In this document: positions 8,689 through 17,420 of the stretch, in pieces
Position numbering within the stretch: the first letter of the stretch is position 1
Layout of the letters: each line of letters starts with the position of its first letter
Assembly: GCA_964429695.1 (NCBI GenBank)
Contig: CAYSCS010000096.1
Coordinates: forward strand, 20,221-84,220
Origin: CAYSCS01 sp964429695
GTDB lineage: Bacteria; Acidobacteriota; Aminicenantia; Aminicenantales; Aminicenantaceae
Direction: 5' to 3'
DNA length: 64,000 nt
Notes under the pieces: generated by a model
Databases searched by the model: none
The model's input: only the letters and a program-made list of their open reading frames with translations
Told to the model about the DNA's origin: nothing
Made by a program: the position numbers and the translations under genes

Positions 8689-10425
8689 ATGGAAATAGTA
8701 GAAGAGATAAGACATGCGGCTAATATCGTCGAAATAGCCTCTCAATTCACCACTTTGCGTAAAAGAGGAAGAAAGCATGTTGGCCTCTGTCCCTTCCATT
8801 TAGAAAAAGACCCTTCCTTCACAGTGGATGAAGAAAAACAGCTCTTTCATTGTTTTGGCTGCGGAGCCGGGGGAGATGTTTTCACCCTCATCATGGAGAA
8901 AGAAAACCTCAGCTTCCCGGAGGCTTTGAGATACCTGGCGGAGAAATACCACATAAAACTCCCTCTGAAGAATAAACTTTCGCCTCAAATCACAAAACTC
9001 GAGGATAAACTATTTGCCATAAATGAAGCAGCGCTCACTTTTTTCAAAAAAAATCTCTATACTAGTGATGAAGGAAAGAGAGCACTCGATTATCTTAAGA
9101 AAAGAAACATTTCTGAGAGTGTGATTCAAGAGCTCAAGGTAGGCTATGCCTTGAATTCATGGAATTCACTCCTTTCTTTTTTTCAACAGAAAAACGTTTC
9201 TTCCTTAGACTTAGAAAGAGCAGGACTTGTGCTCAAGAGAGAGAGAAAAGAAGGGTATTATGATCGTTTCAGGGGGAGAATAATCTTCCCCATTTTCAAC
9301 CTGAGCGGAAAGGTGGTTGCTTTTGGAGGGCGCGATATAATCGGTGCCGAACCAAAATACTTAAACTCTCCAGATACGCCACTCTATTCAAAAGGAAGAA
9401 TTCTTTATGGCTTGAATCTGAGCAAAGAGCATATCAAAGAAAAGAAGGAAGCTATTCTTGTGGAAGGTTATACAGATTTCATCGCGCTTTATCAGTCAGG
9501 AATAAAGAACGTGGTCGCAACCTGCGGAACGAGCCTTACAGGAGAGCAAATAGTCCTCATGCTTCGTTTTGCTCCTAAAATTATACTCAGCTATGACGCA
9601 GATGATGCAGGGAAGGCGGCGTCCTTAAGGGCAATCTCACTCTGCTTTGAGAACGGAGCTCAGGTAAGAGTATTAGCCCTTCCTCAAGGTTTTGATCCTG
9701 ATTCATGCCTCCAGAAATTTGGGGTTGAAAAATTTCTCTTGCTAATAAACAGGAGCACACCTGGATTAAAATTTTTAATCGACTATTTTTTAGAAAAAAC
9801 AAGGATGGATGTTCCTGAAGAAAAATCAAAATTAATTTGGAGTGTGATAAAAGAAATTGAAAAAATACCCGATTCAATAATAAGGAGTGAATATCTAAAG
9901 CAGGCAGCCGAATATTTAAAAATCGATGAGAAGCTACTCCGGGAAATCATACACCCAAAATCGAATGAGAGAAAAAGCGAAGAAAAAGAATTTTTCCTCC
10001 CTGCGGAAAAAAGATTACTCCAAATTCTATTCACAGATAAATTCATTGCACCCTTTGTTTTTTCGGAAATTAGAGAAGATGATTACAAAGGATTGAGGAG
10101 TGAACCCATCTTCCGAAATTTAGTCCATGCGAGCTCACCTTCAGAACCCCCTCCTCTACCTGAATTAAAAAAGAAATTAGAGCCATCTTTATTTAACGCA
10201 CTCTCAAAGGCCCTCTTTGAGCACAGCGAAAAGCCATCCGTCGATGAGGCAAGGGAATGTGTGTTTTCTCTTAGGCAGGTTTCTCTCGAAAGTAAATCAA
10301 AAAAATTGAAGGCTGAAATAGCCCTTCTTGAAAAGAAGGGAGATAAAGAGAAAGTTCGGGCTCTTCTTCTCGAAAGACAAGAAATCATAAAGGAGCTTTC
10401 TCTTCTAGCACAACGAAATTATTAA
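8689..10425 (+). CDS. dnaG: DNA primase
   Basis: Synthesises RNA primers at the replication fork. The N-terminal CHC2 zinc ribbon has its ligands in CPFH (34-37) and CFGC (55-58). The TOPRIM catalytic core carries VEGYTDFIALYQSG, TCGTSLT and SYDADDAGKAA. A helical C-terminal region of about 200 residues should bind helicase DnaB. Length 578 is typical. The ribosome site is weak. It is followed 55 bases later by rpoD, as in the classic macromolecular-synthesis operon, but rpsU is missing upstream. Confidence 0.95.
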   Translation: MEIVEEIRHAANIVEIASQFTTLRKRGRKHVGLCPFHLEKDPSFTVDEEKQLFHCFGCGAGGDVFTLIMEKENLSFPEALRYLAEKYHIKLPLKNKLSPQITKLEDKLFAINEAALTFFKKNLYTSDEGKRALDYLKKRNISESVIQELKVGYALNSWNSLLSFFQQKNVSSLDLERAGLVLKRERKEGYYDRFRGRIIFPIFNLSGKVVAFGGRDIIGAEPKYLNSPDTPLYSKGRILYGLNLSKEHIKEKKEAILVEGYTDFIALYQSGIKNVVATCGTSLTGEQIVLMLRFAPKIILSYDADDAGKAASLRAISLCFENGAQVRVLALPQGFDPDSCLQKFGVEKFLLLINRSTPGLKFLIDYFLEKTRMDVPEEKSKLIWSVIKEIEKIPDSIIRSEYLKQAAEYLKIDEKLLREIIHPKSNERKSEEKEFFLPAEKRLLQILFTDKFIAPFVFSEIREDDYKGLRSEPIFRNLVHASSPSEPPPLPELKKKLEPSLFNALSKALFEHSEKPSVDEARECVFSLRQVSLESKSKKLKAEIALLEKKGDKEKVRALLLERQEIIKELSLLAQRNY

Positions 10426-10431
10426 CATTTT

Positions 10432-10440
10432 TGTTATAAT
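10432..10440 (+). promoter_or_regulatory. Extended -10 element before rpoD
   Basis: TGTTATAAT (TG-N-TATAAT) lies in the dnaG-rpoD gap, with no clear -35 box. It could let rpoD be transcribed independently of dnaG. The start of transcription would be near 10447. Confidence 0.5.
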
Positions 10441-10480
10441 ATATGTGACTATAAAATAAAGAATTAAGTAGGAGACCAAT

Positions 10481-12103
10481 TTGTCATCTGAAAAAAAAGA
10501 CCAAAGAGACGAACTCAATGAACTTCTTTCTAAAGGAAAGAGACAGGGATATCTTCTTTTTGATGAGATAGACGAAGTCTTCCAAGATGAAGAAGACATC
10601 GAAAGCGATTTCGATGATTTTCTGAACTCAATAGAAGACTATGGAATAAAAATTTTCGACAGCAAACAACGAGAAATCATTCCCACCCGTAGGAAGAGTG
10701 ACATAGTTTCCCTTGAAGGACTGGAAAGAACGACCGACCCTGTCAAGCTTTATTTGAGGGAAATGGGTAACATTTCCCTTCTTACCCGAGAAGGTGAGAT
10801 CGCTATAGCCAGGGAGATAGAAAGAGGGGAGAAAAGTATTGTTAAGGCGCTTTCAAAGACAAGGCTTATCCTTAAAGAGGTTCTTAGCCTGGAACAAAGA
10901 ATCCAGGAAGACGATGAAATCCTCCAGGAAATGTTCGACCTGAGTGATGAAGACCTTTCCGAAGGAAAAATAGAGGAAAAGAGAAAACAGATCTCGGGTA
11001 AGATAAAAAAAATAAGAGAACTAAGCGAAAAGCTCGAAAAAATTCCGCGTTCGAAAAAATTTGCATTCTCAAGGGGAAGACTAATAGTTCAGATGAGCCG
11101 TCTCATCCGGGAGCTCAACATACGCTCCTCTCATCGCGAAAGAATAATCGAAACCCTTCGAGAAAAGCTCAAAGCGATAAATGAGCTTGAAGAAACACGA
11201 GAAGAATTGAATCTCTCTCTAAGACAAGCAAGGGGTGCTAGAAAGAAAGAAGAGATAAATAAAAAAATTAAAGATATTAATAAGTTGTTGATGACCTACC
11301 AGAAAGAAATTGGACTCGACTCTCAAAGCTTAAGAAAAACGATTCGTGCCATAACCACAGGAAAAAAGATAAGTGACCAGGCAAAAAAAGAACTTGTAGC
11401 GGCAAATCTCAGGCTGGTTGTCTCTATAGCCAAGAAATACAGCAATAGGGGCCTGCAATTCTTGGATCTGATTCAGGAAGGAAATATGGGATTGATGAAA
11501 GCCGTGGATAAATTCGAATACCGCAGAGGTTATAAATTTTCTACATATGCCACCTGGTGGATAAGACAGGCAATTACGAGAGCAATTGCAGATCAAGCGA
11601 GAACAATCAGAATCCCAGTCCATATGATAGAAACCATAAACAAACTCATCAGGGTCTCAAGGAGTCTGGTTCAGGAGATAGGAAGAGAGCCAACGTGTGA
11701 AGAAATAGCGAAAAAGATGGATATGCCTGTAAACAAGGTAAGAAAAATAATCAAGATTGCCCAAGAGCCAATTTCCCTCGAAACCCCGATTGGAGAAGAG
11801 GAAGATAGCCATCTTGGCGACTTCATCGAAGATAAACTCATCCCTTCTCCGCCTGAGACCGTCATCCATATCAACCTCAGAGAACAGATTGAAGAAGCCC
11901 TAAAATCCCTTACGGAAAGAGAAGCAAAAGTCCTCAAGATGAGATTCGGATTAGGAGACGGCAACGAACATACTCTTGAGGAAGTAGGACAGCAGTTTAA
12001 AGTCACTAGAGAGAGAATAAGGCAGATAGAAGCTAAGGCCTTAAGGAAATTGAGACATCCCACACGGAGCAAAAAACTGAAATCCTTTACTAATAGCTTT
12101 TAA
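10481..12103 (+). CDS. rpoD: RNA polymerase primary sigma factor (sigma-70/RpoD)
   Basis: Housekeeping sigma factor directing RNA polymerase to -35/-10 promoters. An acidic N-terminal region precedes region 1.2 (DPVKLYLREMG). A lysine/glutamate-rich non-conserved insert lies at about 125-290. Region 2 (NLRLVVSIAKKYSNRGLQFLDL, FSTYATWWIRQAITRAI) is followed by region 3 and region 4 with its helix-turn-helix (TLEEVGQQFKVTRERIRQIE). All primary-sigma signatures are intact. The start is a TTG at 10481 with AGTAGGAG six bases upstream. It is co-directional with dnaG but may have its own extended -10 promoter. Confidence 0.96.
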   Translation: MSSEKKDQRDELNELLSKGKRQGYLLFDEIDEVFQDEEDIESDFDDFLNSIEDYGIKIFDSKQREIIPTRRKSDIVSLEGLERTTDPVKLYLREMGNISLLTREGEIAIAREIERGEKSIVKALSKTRLILKEVLSLEQRIQEDDEILQEMFDLSDEDLSEGKIEEKRKQISGKIKKIRELSEKLEKIPRSKKFAFSRGRLIVQMSRLIRELNIRSSHRERIIETLREKLKAINELEETREELNLSLRQARGARKKEEINKKIKDINKLLMTYQKEIGLDSQSLRKTIRAITTGKKISDQAKKELVAANLRLVVSIAKKYSNRGLQFLDLIQEGNMGLMKAVDKFEYRRGYKFSTYATWWIRQAITRAIADQARTIRIPVHMIETINKLIRVSRSLVQEIGREPTCEEIAKKMDMPVNKVRKIIKIAQEPISLETPIGEEEDSHLGDFIEDKLIPSPPETVIHINLREQIEEALKSLTEREAKVLKMRFGLGDGNEHTLEEVGQQFKVTRERIRQIEAKALRKLRHPTRSKKLKSFTNSF

Positions 12104-12132
12104 TTGACTTAAAATCTGATATTTGTTATAAA
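12104..12132 (+). promoter_or_regulatory. Promoter of the CAT-anticodon tRNA
   Basis: TTGACT (12104-12109), a 17-base spacer and TATAAA (12127-12132) preceded by TG form an extended -10 promoter. The tRNA begins 8 bases after the -10 box, and the zinc-ribbon gene downstream may be read through from it. Confidence 0.65.
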
Positions 12133-12139
12133 AAACGAA

Positions 12140-12211
12140 GGGCCTATAGCTCAGCGGTAGAGCTACCGGCTCATAACCGGCAGGTCCCAGGTTCGAATCC
12201 TGGTAGGCCCA
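12140..12211 (+). tRNA. tRNA with CAT anticodon (elongator Met or Ile2)
   Basis: A complete cloverleaf: 7-bp acceptor GGGCCTA/TAGGCCC, 4-bp D stem GCTC/GAGC, anticodon stem around the loop CTCATAA (anticodon CAT), 5-base variable loop, T arm CCAGG-TTCGAAT-CCTGG, discriminator A. CCA is not encoded. The paired G1-C72 and the lack of the GGG/CCC anticodon-stem signature exclude initiator tRNA. CAT reads Met, or Ile AUA if TilS converts C34 to lysidine. The outermost anticodon pair (A12165/C12181) is a mismatch. Confidence 0.9.
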
Positions 12212-12232
12212 TATTCCTGATGAGAGAAAAAT

Positions 12233-12964
12233 GTGGAAATTGATGATTTCCAGAAACTGATTGAACTCCAAAAGCTTGATGAAGAAATAAAACAAATAAC
12301 CTCCTTCCTTGAAAACATTCCCTCCCAAGTAAATGAAATAGAAAAGGCAATTGAAGCGAGTTTGCGAACCGTCCAGGAAGCGAGAGAAAAGTTGACTCAA
12401 AATCAAAAGAGAAGAAGAGAACTTGAAAGCCAAATCCAAGACAAAAAGGCACAAATTTCAAAGTACAAGCTTCAGTTGAATCAGGTAAAAACCAACAGAG
12501 AATACACTTCTCTCCTTAAAGAAATAGAAGAAGCCAAGAAGAAGATGGATGAACTAGAAGAAGAATACATAAATGAGATGCTCTCTGCAGATGAGATTGA
12601 AGAAGAAATTAAAAAAGCCAACCGGAAAGCTTCTGAAGAAAGACAAAAATTAAACGAAAAAAAGGAATCGCTCATCCAGAAAAAAAAGGAGAGAGAGGAA
12701 AGAAGAAACGATCTCATCCAGCAGAAAGAAAAACTAATTCCAATGATTGTTCAAGAGCATATCTCTCTCTACATGAAGATTTTTAAAAAGAAGAATGGAG
12801 TAGTCCTTTCGCCTGTGCGGGATGAATTCTGCTCAATGTGTCACATGAGGATCAGACCGCAAGTTTTGAATGAATTGAGGGCTGCAAATAAGCTCATCCT
12901 CTGCGAAAATTGTGGTCGTATTCTTTATTTTGAAAAAGAGAAAAGAAAGGGTGAGGGCGGATAA
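12233..12964 (+). CDS. Coiled-coil protein with C-terminal C4 zinc ribbon (zf-RING_7 family)
   Basis: A 243-residue cytoplasmic protein. Residues 1-180 are almost entirely charged heptad-like coiled coil. The C-terminus has a C4 zinc ribbon, CSMCHMRIRPQVL...CENCGRILYF, matching the widespread PF02591-type family whose members are proposed to act in nucleic-acid or ribosome-associated roles without settled function. The start is a GTG at 12233; the ATG at 12231 is out of frame. It follows the tRNA directly and may share its promoter. Confidence 0.8.
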   Translation: MEIDDFQKLIELQKLDEEIKQITSFLENIPSQVNEIEKAIEASLRTVQEAREKLTQNQKRRRELESQIQDKKAQISKYKLQLNQVKTNREYTSLLKEIEEAKKKMDELEEEYINEMLSADEIEEEIKKANRKASEERQKLNEKKESLIQKKKEREERRNDLIQQKEKLIPMIVQEHISLYMKIFKKKNGVVLSPVRDEFCSMCHMRIRPQVLNELRAANKLILCENCGRILYFEKEKRKGEGG

Positions 12965-12979
12965 ATTTTAAATTTATCT

Positions 12980-14758
12980 TTATTCCTGGTAGAGAGAATC
13001 AATAAGACTCTTATATTTTCTCTCGATGATGCTTCTTCTAACCTTAAGGGTGGGAGTAATTTCATCCTCCTCGATCTCAAACTCCCTTTCTAAGAGAATT
13101 ATCTTCTTAATTTTTTCGTAGGAAGCGAGCTCAGGAGTTGAAAGGTCAACTTGGGCTTGCATGAAATTTATTATCTTTTCATCATTCACCAAATCTCTTC
13201 TGTTTTCATAAGTTATCCCGGCTGAGGTTGCGTATTGCTCTAATTTTTCGAAATTGGGGATGATGAGAGCTGACATAAACCTCCTTTTATCTCCGATTAC
13301 CACGGCATTAGAAATGTAAGGATTGGTCTTCAACGAGTTTTCGATAGGCTGCGGAGCGACATTCTTTCCGCCTGAAGTTACGATTATATCCTTTTTCCTG
13401 TCAGTGATGACCAGAAATCCCTCCTCATCCAGGTGACCAATGTCTCCTGTACGAAACCATTCTCCCTCAAAAGCCTCTTTGTTTTCTTCCTCTTTCTTAT
13501 AGTACCCCTTCATAACGTTTGGACCCTTAACAAGAATCTCTCCATCCTCAGCAATCATGACTTCAACACCTGGAAGAGGCTTCCCCACAGTCCCAAACTT
13601 CAAATTCTCGAAGGTATTGACAGAGACCACAGGAGAAGTTTCAGTTAACCCATAACCTTCTAAAATTACAAGTCCTAAGGCATAAAAGAATTCTGCTATG
13701 TCTCTTGAAAGCGGGGCACCTCCCGAAACAAAAAATCTCACCCTCCCCCCTGTCCTCTCTATTATTTTGGAAAACACAAGTTTATGAGCAAGGGCTCTTT
13801 TAAGAGTCAAAATCTTTGAGATGGGTTTATTACGGAGTTTCTTCCTCCCGTATTCTTTTCCCACCTTAACTGCCCAGAAGAAGATTCTTCTCTTCAAGGC
13901 TGAACTTGAGAGAACATTATCCATAACCTTCGAATAGATTTTCTCAAACACTCTGGGAACACTAACCATTATATGAGGACGTATCTCAATCATATTTTCT
14001 GCAACTTTCTCTATGCTTTCTGCATAAGCAATTGAACAAGCCTTATAGAGATAGGTGAAAGTCACCATCCTTTCTAGAACATGAGAAAGAGGTAAAAAAG
14101 AAAGGACAGTATCTTCTGCAGAAAATTCAAGAATTGAAGCACAACTTTTTATATTGCTGACGAAATTGGCGTGGGTAAGCATCACTCCTTTAGGGATTCC
14201 CGTAGTTCCCGAGGTGTAGATAATCGAGGCCGTGTCAGAAGGCTTTATAGAGAGTGAAATTTCTTCAAAAAGATAGGGCTTGTCTTTATCAAGCCGGCTC
14301 CCTTTCTCTAATACTTCTTGATAAGTGAGAATTCCTGGAGGAGCTTCCTTCTCCATGATGATGAAATGAGAGACCTTTATGAGCCTGCTGCGAATTTCTT
14401 CTAATTTAGACCAGAGTTCCTTGTTAGAACAGACAACAACTTTTGCATCTGAATCATCGATGATGTATTCGATTTGGGAAGGGACGAGTGAAGTGTACAC
14501 AGGAACAGTGATCCCTCCCAGACAGAGAGTGGCTAGGTCCACAATTATCCATTCTGGCCTATTTTCAGAGAGGAGAATCAGTTTTTCCTCTCTGTTTAAG
14601 CCTATATCTTTCAACCCGAGAGAAAAATATCTAACCCTCTTTCCAAATTCCTCGGTTGAAATTGGATGGTAAAAACCTTTTTCCTTATACAGGATCAAAT
14701 TGTCTTTTGGGTAGGATTTTATTGTGTTCAAGAAAAGCTCGCTCAAGGTTTCAACCAT
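12980..14758 (-). CDS. Long-chain fatty-acid--CoA ligase (AMP-forming)
   Basis: Activates fatty acids to acyl-CoA through an acyl-adenylate. ANL-family motifs are clear: P-loop IIYTSGTTGIPKGVMLTH, GYGLTETSPV, FRTGDIGHLDEEGFL, and the catalytic lysine region near the C-terminus (ITPTLKVRR). It resembles the eukaryote-like FadD15/ACSL branch, with a roughly 590-residue body and no transmembrane segment. The frame opens 6 codons earlier, but AAGGAGG inside that extension lies six bases before the ATG at 14758, so 14758 is the start. It probably works with the acyl-CoA dehydrogenase near 38.6 kb. Confidence 0.9.
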   Translation of the reverse strand: MVETLSELFLNTIKSYPKDNLILYKEKGFYHPISTEEFGKRVRYFSLGLKDIGLNREEKLILLSENRPEWIIVDLATLCLGGITVPVYTSLVPSQIEYIIDDSDAKVVVCSNKELWSKLEEIRSRLIKVSHFIIMEKEAPPGILTYQEVLEKGSRLDKDKPYLFEEISLSIKPSDTASIIYTSGTTGIPKGVMLTHANFVSNIKSCASILEFSAEDTVLSFLPLSHVLERMVTFTYLYKACSIAYAESIEKVAENMIEIRPHIMVSVPRVFEKIYSKVMDNVLSSSALKRRIFFWAVKVGKEYGRKKLRNKPISKILTLKRALAHKLVFSKIIERTGGRVRFFVSGGAPLSRDIAEFFYALGLVILEGYGLTETSPVVSVNTFENLKFGTVGKPLPGVEVMIAEDGEILVKGPNVMKGYYKKEEENKEAFEGEWFRTGDIGHLDEEGFLVITDRKKDIIVTSGGKNVAPQPIENSLKTNPYISNAVVIGDKRRFMSALIIPNFEKLEQYATSAGITYENRRDLVNDEKIINFMQAQVDLSTPELASYEKIKKIILLEREFEIEEDEITPTLKVRRSIIERKYKSLIDSLYQE

Positions 14759-14884
14759 TTGACCCTCCTTCCTCATGAATGGTGGCTAAATTTTAAAAAA
14801 AGGCAGTTTACCTGTCAAGTGTAAAAAAGTGTCACCTTTGTGAAAAAGATAACATAATTTGATTTTTTCAATCAGATGTAGAAT

Positions 14885-17305
14885 TTAAGTTGAGCTTACC
14901 TTAGCCAAGGATACAACTCTATCTTTATCCTCAAGATGAATGATTCTAACCCCCTGGGTAGCACGACCCACTGCTCTCACTTCTTCCGTTTTGATGCGAA
15001 TCACCTTCCCCATCTCGGTTATCAACAGAAGTTCATCTTCTGAAACTCCTACCAGACCTATCGCCTCTCCAATTCTGGAGTTCACACGCAGGTTAATAAC
15101 TCCCTTCCCTCCCCTTCTTTGCCGGGGATATAAATTAATGTCTGTCTTCTTTCCGTAACCCATGTTGCTTGCGGTGAAGATATACTTATCGTTCTTTCCC
15201 ACCACAACCATCCCTATTATTTCATCTTTTTTCCCCAAAGAAATTGCTTTAACTCCTTCAGCCTTGCGTCCCGTGGGTCTTATTTCTTTCTCGTTGAATA
15301 AGATTGCCTTGCCCAACTTAGTGCCTATCATGATATTTCTCTCCCCATCAGTGAGCTTCGCTGCAATCAATTCGGCTTTCGGTTCAAGGGTCATGGCTAT
15401 TATGCCACCCTTTCGAATATTCTTGAAGTCAATGAGGTTTGTCTTTTTAATCTTTCCGTCAGAGCTCAACATGACGACATAAAATTGGTCGGAGAACTCC
15501 CTTACCCCCACCATAGAGCTTACCTTTTCTTCGGGTTCGAATTCTATCAAATTCCTGATCGACTTCCCTCTTCCTGAGACTCCAACATCTGGTATTTCCA
15601 AAGCTTTCAACCAATACACCCGTCCTGTATTGGTAAAAAAAAGCAGATAACTATGAGAGGAGCAGACAAAGAGATTCTCCACGACATCTTCTGGCTTCAT
15701 GCTGATGCCCCTCTTCCCTTTCCCTCCGCGGCTCTGAAAGTGGTAATAGCTCAAAGAAGTTCGCTTCACGTAACCAGAAGAGGTATAAGTAATCACCACG
15801 TCCTCTTCCTTGATCAAATCTTCAGGTTTAAGCTCAGCGATTTTCTCTTCCTTAATCTCCGTCCTTCTTTCATCTTGATATTCCTCTTTTATTTCTTTCA
15901 ATTCTTCAACAATGATATCAAGGATTAACTTTTCGCTTCCTAGGATTTTCCTCAATTTAACTATTGTCTTTTTCAATTCTATAAATTCTTTCTGAATCTT
16001 CTCTCTCTCGAGTCGGGTCAATTTCTGGAGCTGTAAATCAAGAATGGCCTGCGCCTGAGCCTGAGTCAGACGAAAATTCAGGATCAGCCCTTTCCTCGCC
16101 TGCTCAACCGTCCTCGAAGACCTGATTAGGGTTATTATCTCATCGAGGTGATCAAGCGCTATCTCCAGCCCCTCCAGAATGTGAGCCCTCTGTTCTGCTT
16201 TCTTGAGCTCAAAGCGTGTTCTCCGTCTGATAACATCCTGACGATGGGAGATGAAGTACCTCATCATTTCCAGCAGACTCAGGAGCTTTGGTTGCTTGTC
16301 GACTATTGCCAGGAGGATGATCCCGAAAGAAGTCTGAAGGGCGGTATGTTTGTAAAGATTATTTAAAATCACTTCGGGGAGTTCCCCTTTCCTGATTTCA
16401 ATTACAATGCGCATCCCTTCCCTATCAGATTCATCCCTGATATCGGCTATCCCCTCTATCTTTTTTTGATTCACAAGCTCGGCAATGCTCTCCAGCAACC
16501 TTGCTTTATTCACCATATAAGGAATCTCGGTTATGACGATGCGGTCTCTTTCGTTCTTTCTCCCCCTCTCTATCATGGCCCTCGCTCTGAGCTGAATGGT
16601 TCCCCGGCCGGTCCTATAGGCTTCCTTTATTCCCTCTATCCCGAAAACATACCCTCCTGTGGGAAAATCCGGACCGGGAATAAATTCCATTATTTCTTCT
16701 AGAGTTGCTTTAGGATGGCGAATGAGATGAATTAGCCCATCTATTACCTCTCCCAGATTATGAGGTGGGATGTTTGTCGCCATTCCCACGGCGATTCCTG
16801 AGCCTCCATTGACAAGAAGGTTGGGGAATTTTGAGGGGAGCACTTCGGGCATCTGTAGGCTTCCATCATAATTGGGAACAAAATTAACGGTGTCCTTCTC
16901 TATATCGGCGAGGAGTTCTTGAGCGATCTTTTTCATCCGTACTTCGGTATATCTCATTGCAGCAGGAGGGTCTCCATCGATGGAACCAAAATTTCCTTGG
17001 CCATCTACAAGGGGATAGCGAAGGCTGAAGTCCTGTGCCATCCTGACCAGAGTATCATAAACAGCCGCCTCTCCATGAGGATGGTACTTTCCTATAACAT
17101 CTCCCACGATGCGAGCCGATTTCTTGTAGGGTCTATTCCATGTATTTCCTGCCTCATACATGGCAAAAAGGGTGCGGCGATGAACTGGTTTGAGGCCATC
17201 TTTTATGTCTGGAATGGCACGACCTATGATGACGCTCATGGCGTAATCGAGGTAAGAGCGCTTCATTTCTTCTTCAAGGCTGACTACAGACATCTTATTG
17301 TTCAT
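14885..17305 (-). CDS. gyrA: DNA gyrase subunit A
   Basis: Breakage-reunion subunit of gyrase. The catalytic tyrosine is Tyr119 in PPAAMRYTE. The C-terminal beta-pinwheel carries the GyrA box QRRGGKG, which separates it from topoisomerase IV ParC. Length 806 is normal. In the quinolone-resistance region HPHGEAAVYD the position equivalent to E. coli Ser83 is Ala80 and the next acidic site (Asp87) is kept as Asp84. The start ATG has AGGAG six bases upstream. It lies 115 bp downstream of gyrB on the same strand. Confidence 0.96.
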   Translation of the reverse strand: MNNKMSVVSLEEEMKRSYLDYAMSVIIGRAIPDIKDGLKPVHRRTLFAMYEAGNTWNRPYKKSARIVGDVIGKYHPHGEAAVYDTLVRMAQDFSLRYPLVDGQGNFGSIDGDPPAAMRYTEVRMKKIAQELLADIEKDTVNFVPNYDGSLQMPEVLPSKFPNLLVNGGSGIAVGMATNIPPHNLGEVIDGLIHLIRHPKATLEEIMEFIPGPDFPTGGYVFGIEGIKEAYRTGRGTIQLRARAMIERGRKNERDRIVITEIPYMVNKARLLESIAELVNQKKIEGIADIRDESDREGMRIVIEIRKGELPEVILNNLYKHTALQTSFGIILLAIVDKQPKLLSLLEMMRYFISHRQDVIRRRTRFELKKAEQRAHILEGLEIALDHLDEIITLIRSSRTVEQARKGLILNFRLTQAQAQAILDLQLQKLTRLEREKIQKEFIELKKTIVKLRKILGSEKLILDIIVEELKEIKEEYQDERRTEIKEEKIAELKPEDLIKEEDVVITYTSSGYVKRTSLSYYHFQSRGGKGKRGISMKPEDVVENLFVCSSHSYLLFFTNTGRVYWLKALEIPDVGVSGRGKSIRNLIEFEPEEKVSSMVGVREFSDQFYVVMLSSDGKIKKTNLIDFKNIRKGGIIAMTLEPKAELIAAKLTDGERNIMIGTKLGKAILFNEKEIRPTGRKAEGVKAISLGKKDEIIGMVVVGKNDKYIFTASNMGYGKKTDINLYPRQRRGGKGVINLRVNSRIGEAIGLVGVSEDELLLITEMGKVIRIKTEEVRAVGRATQGVRIIHLEDKDRVVSLAKVSST

Positions 17306-17420
17306 CTTGACTCCTGTTCTCTAGAGTTTGAAAAGTCATCTCACCTTGATTCAATCATGGCTAAATGAAGAATAGGTTTCATCTTGGAATTGATACTCTT
17401 ACTCAAGAGGACATTAAATC

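Noticed and set aside
12041..12461. Two minus-strand frames of 137 and 96 codons running through the CAT tRNA
   Set aside because: They read antisense through the tRNA and the zinc-ribbon gene, with no ribosome site and no protein-like pattern.
14885..17305. Topoisomerase IV ParC as an alternative to GyrA
   Set aside because: The QRRGGKG GyrA box is present and the gene follows gyrB, so gyrase is clear.
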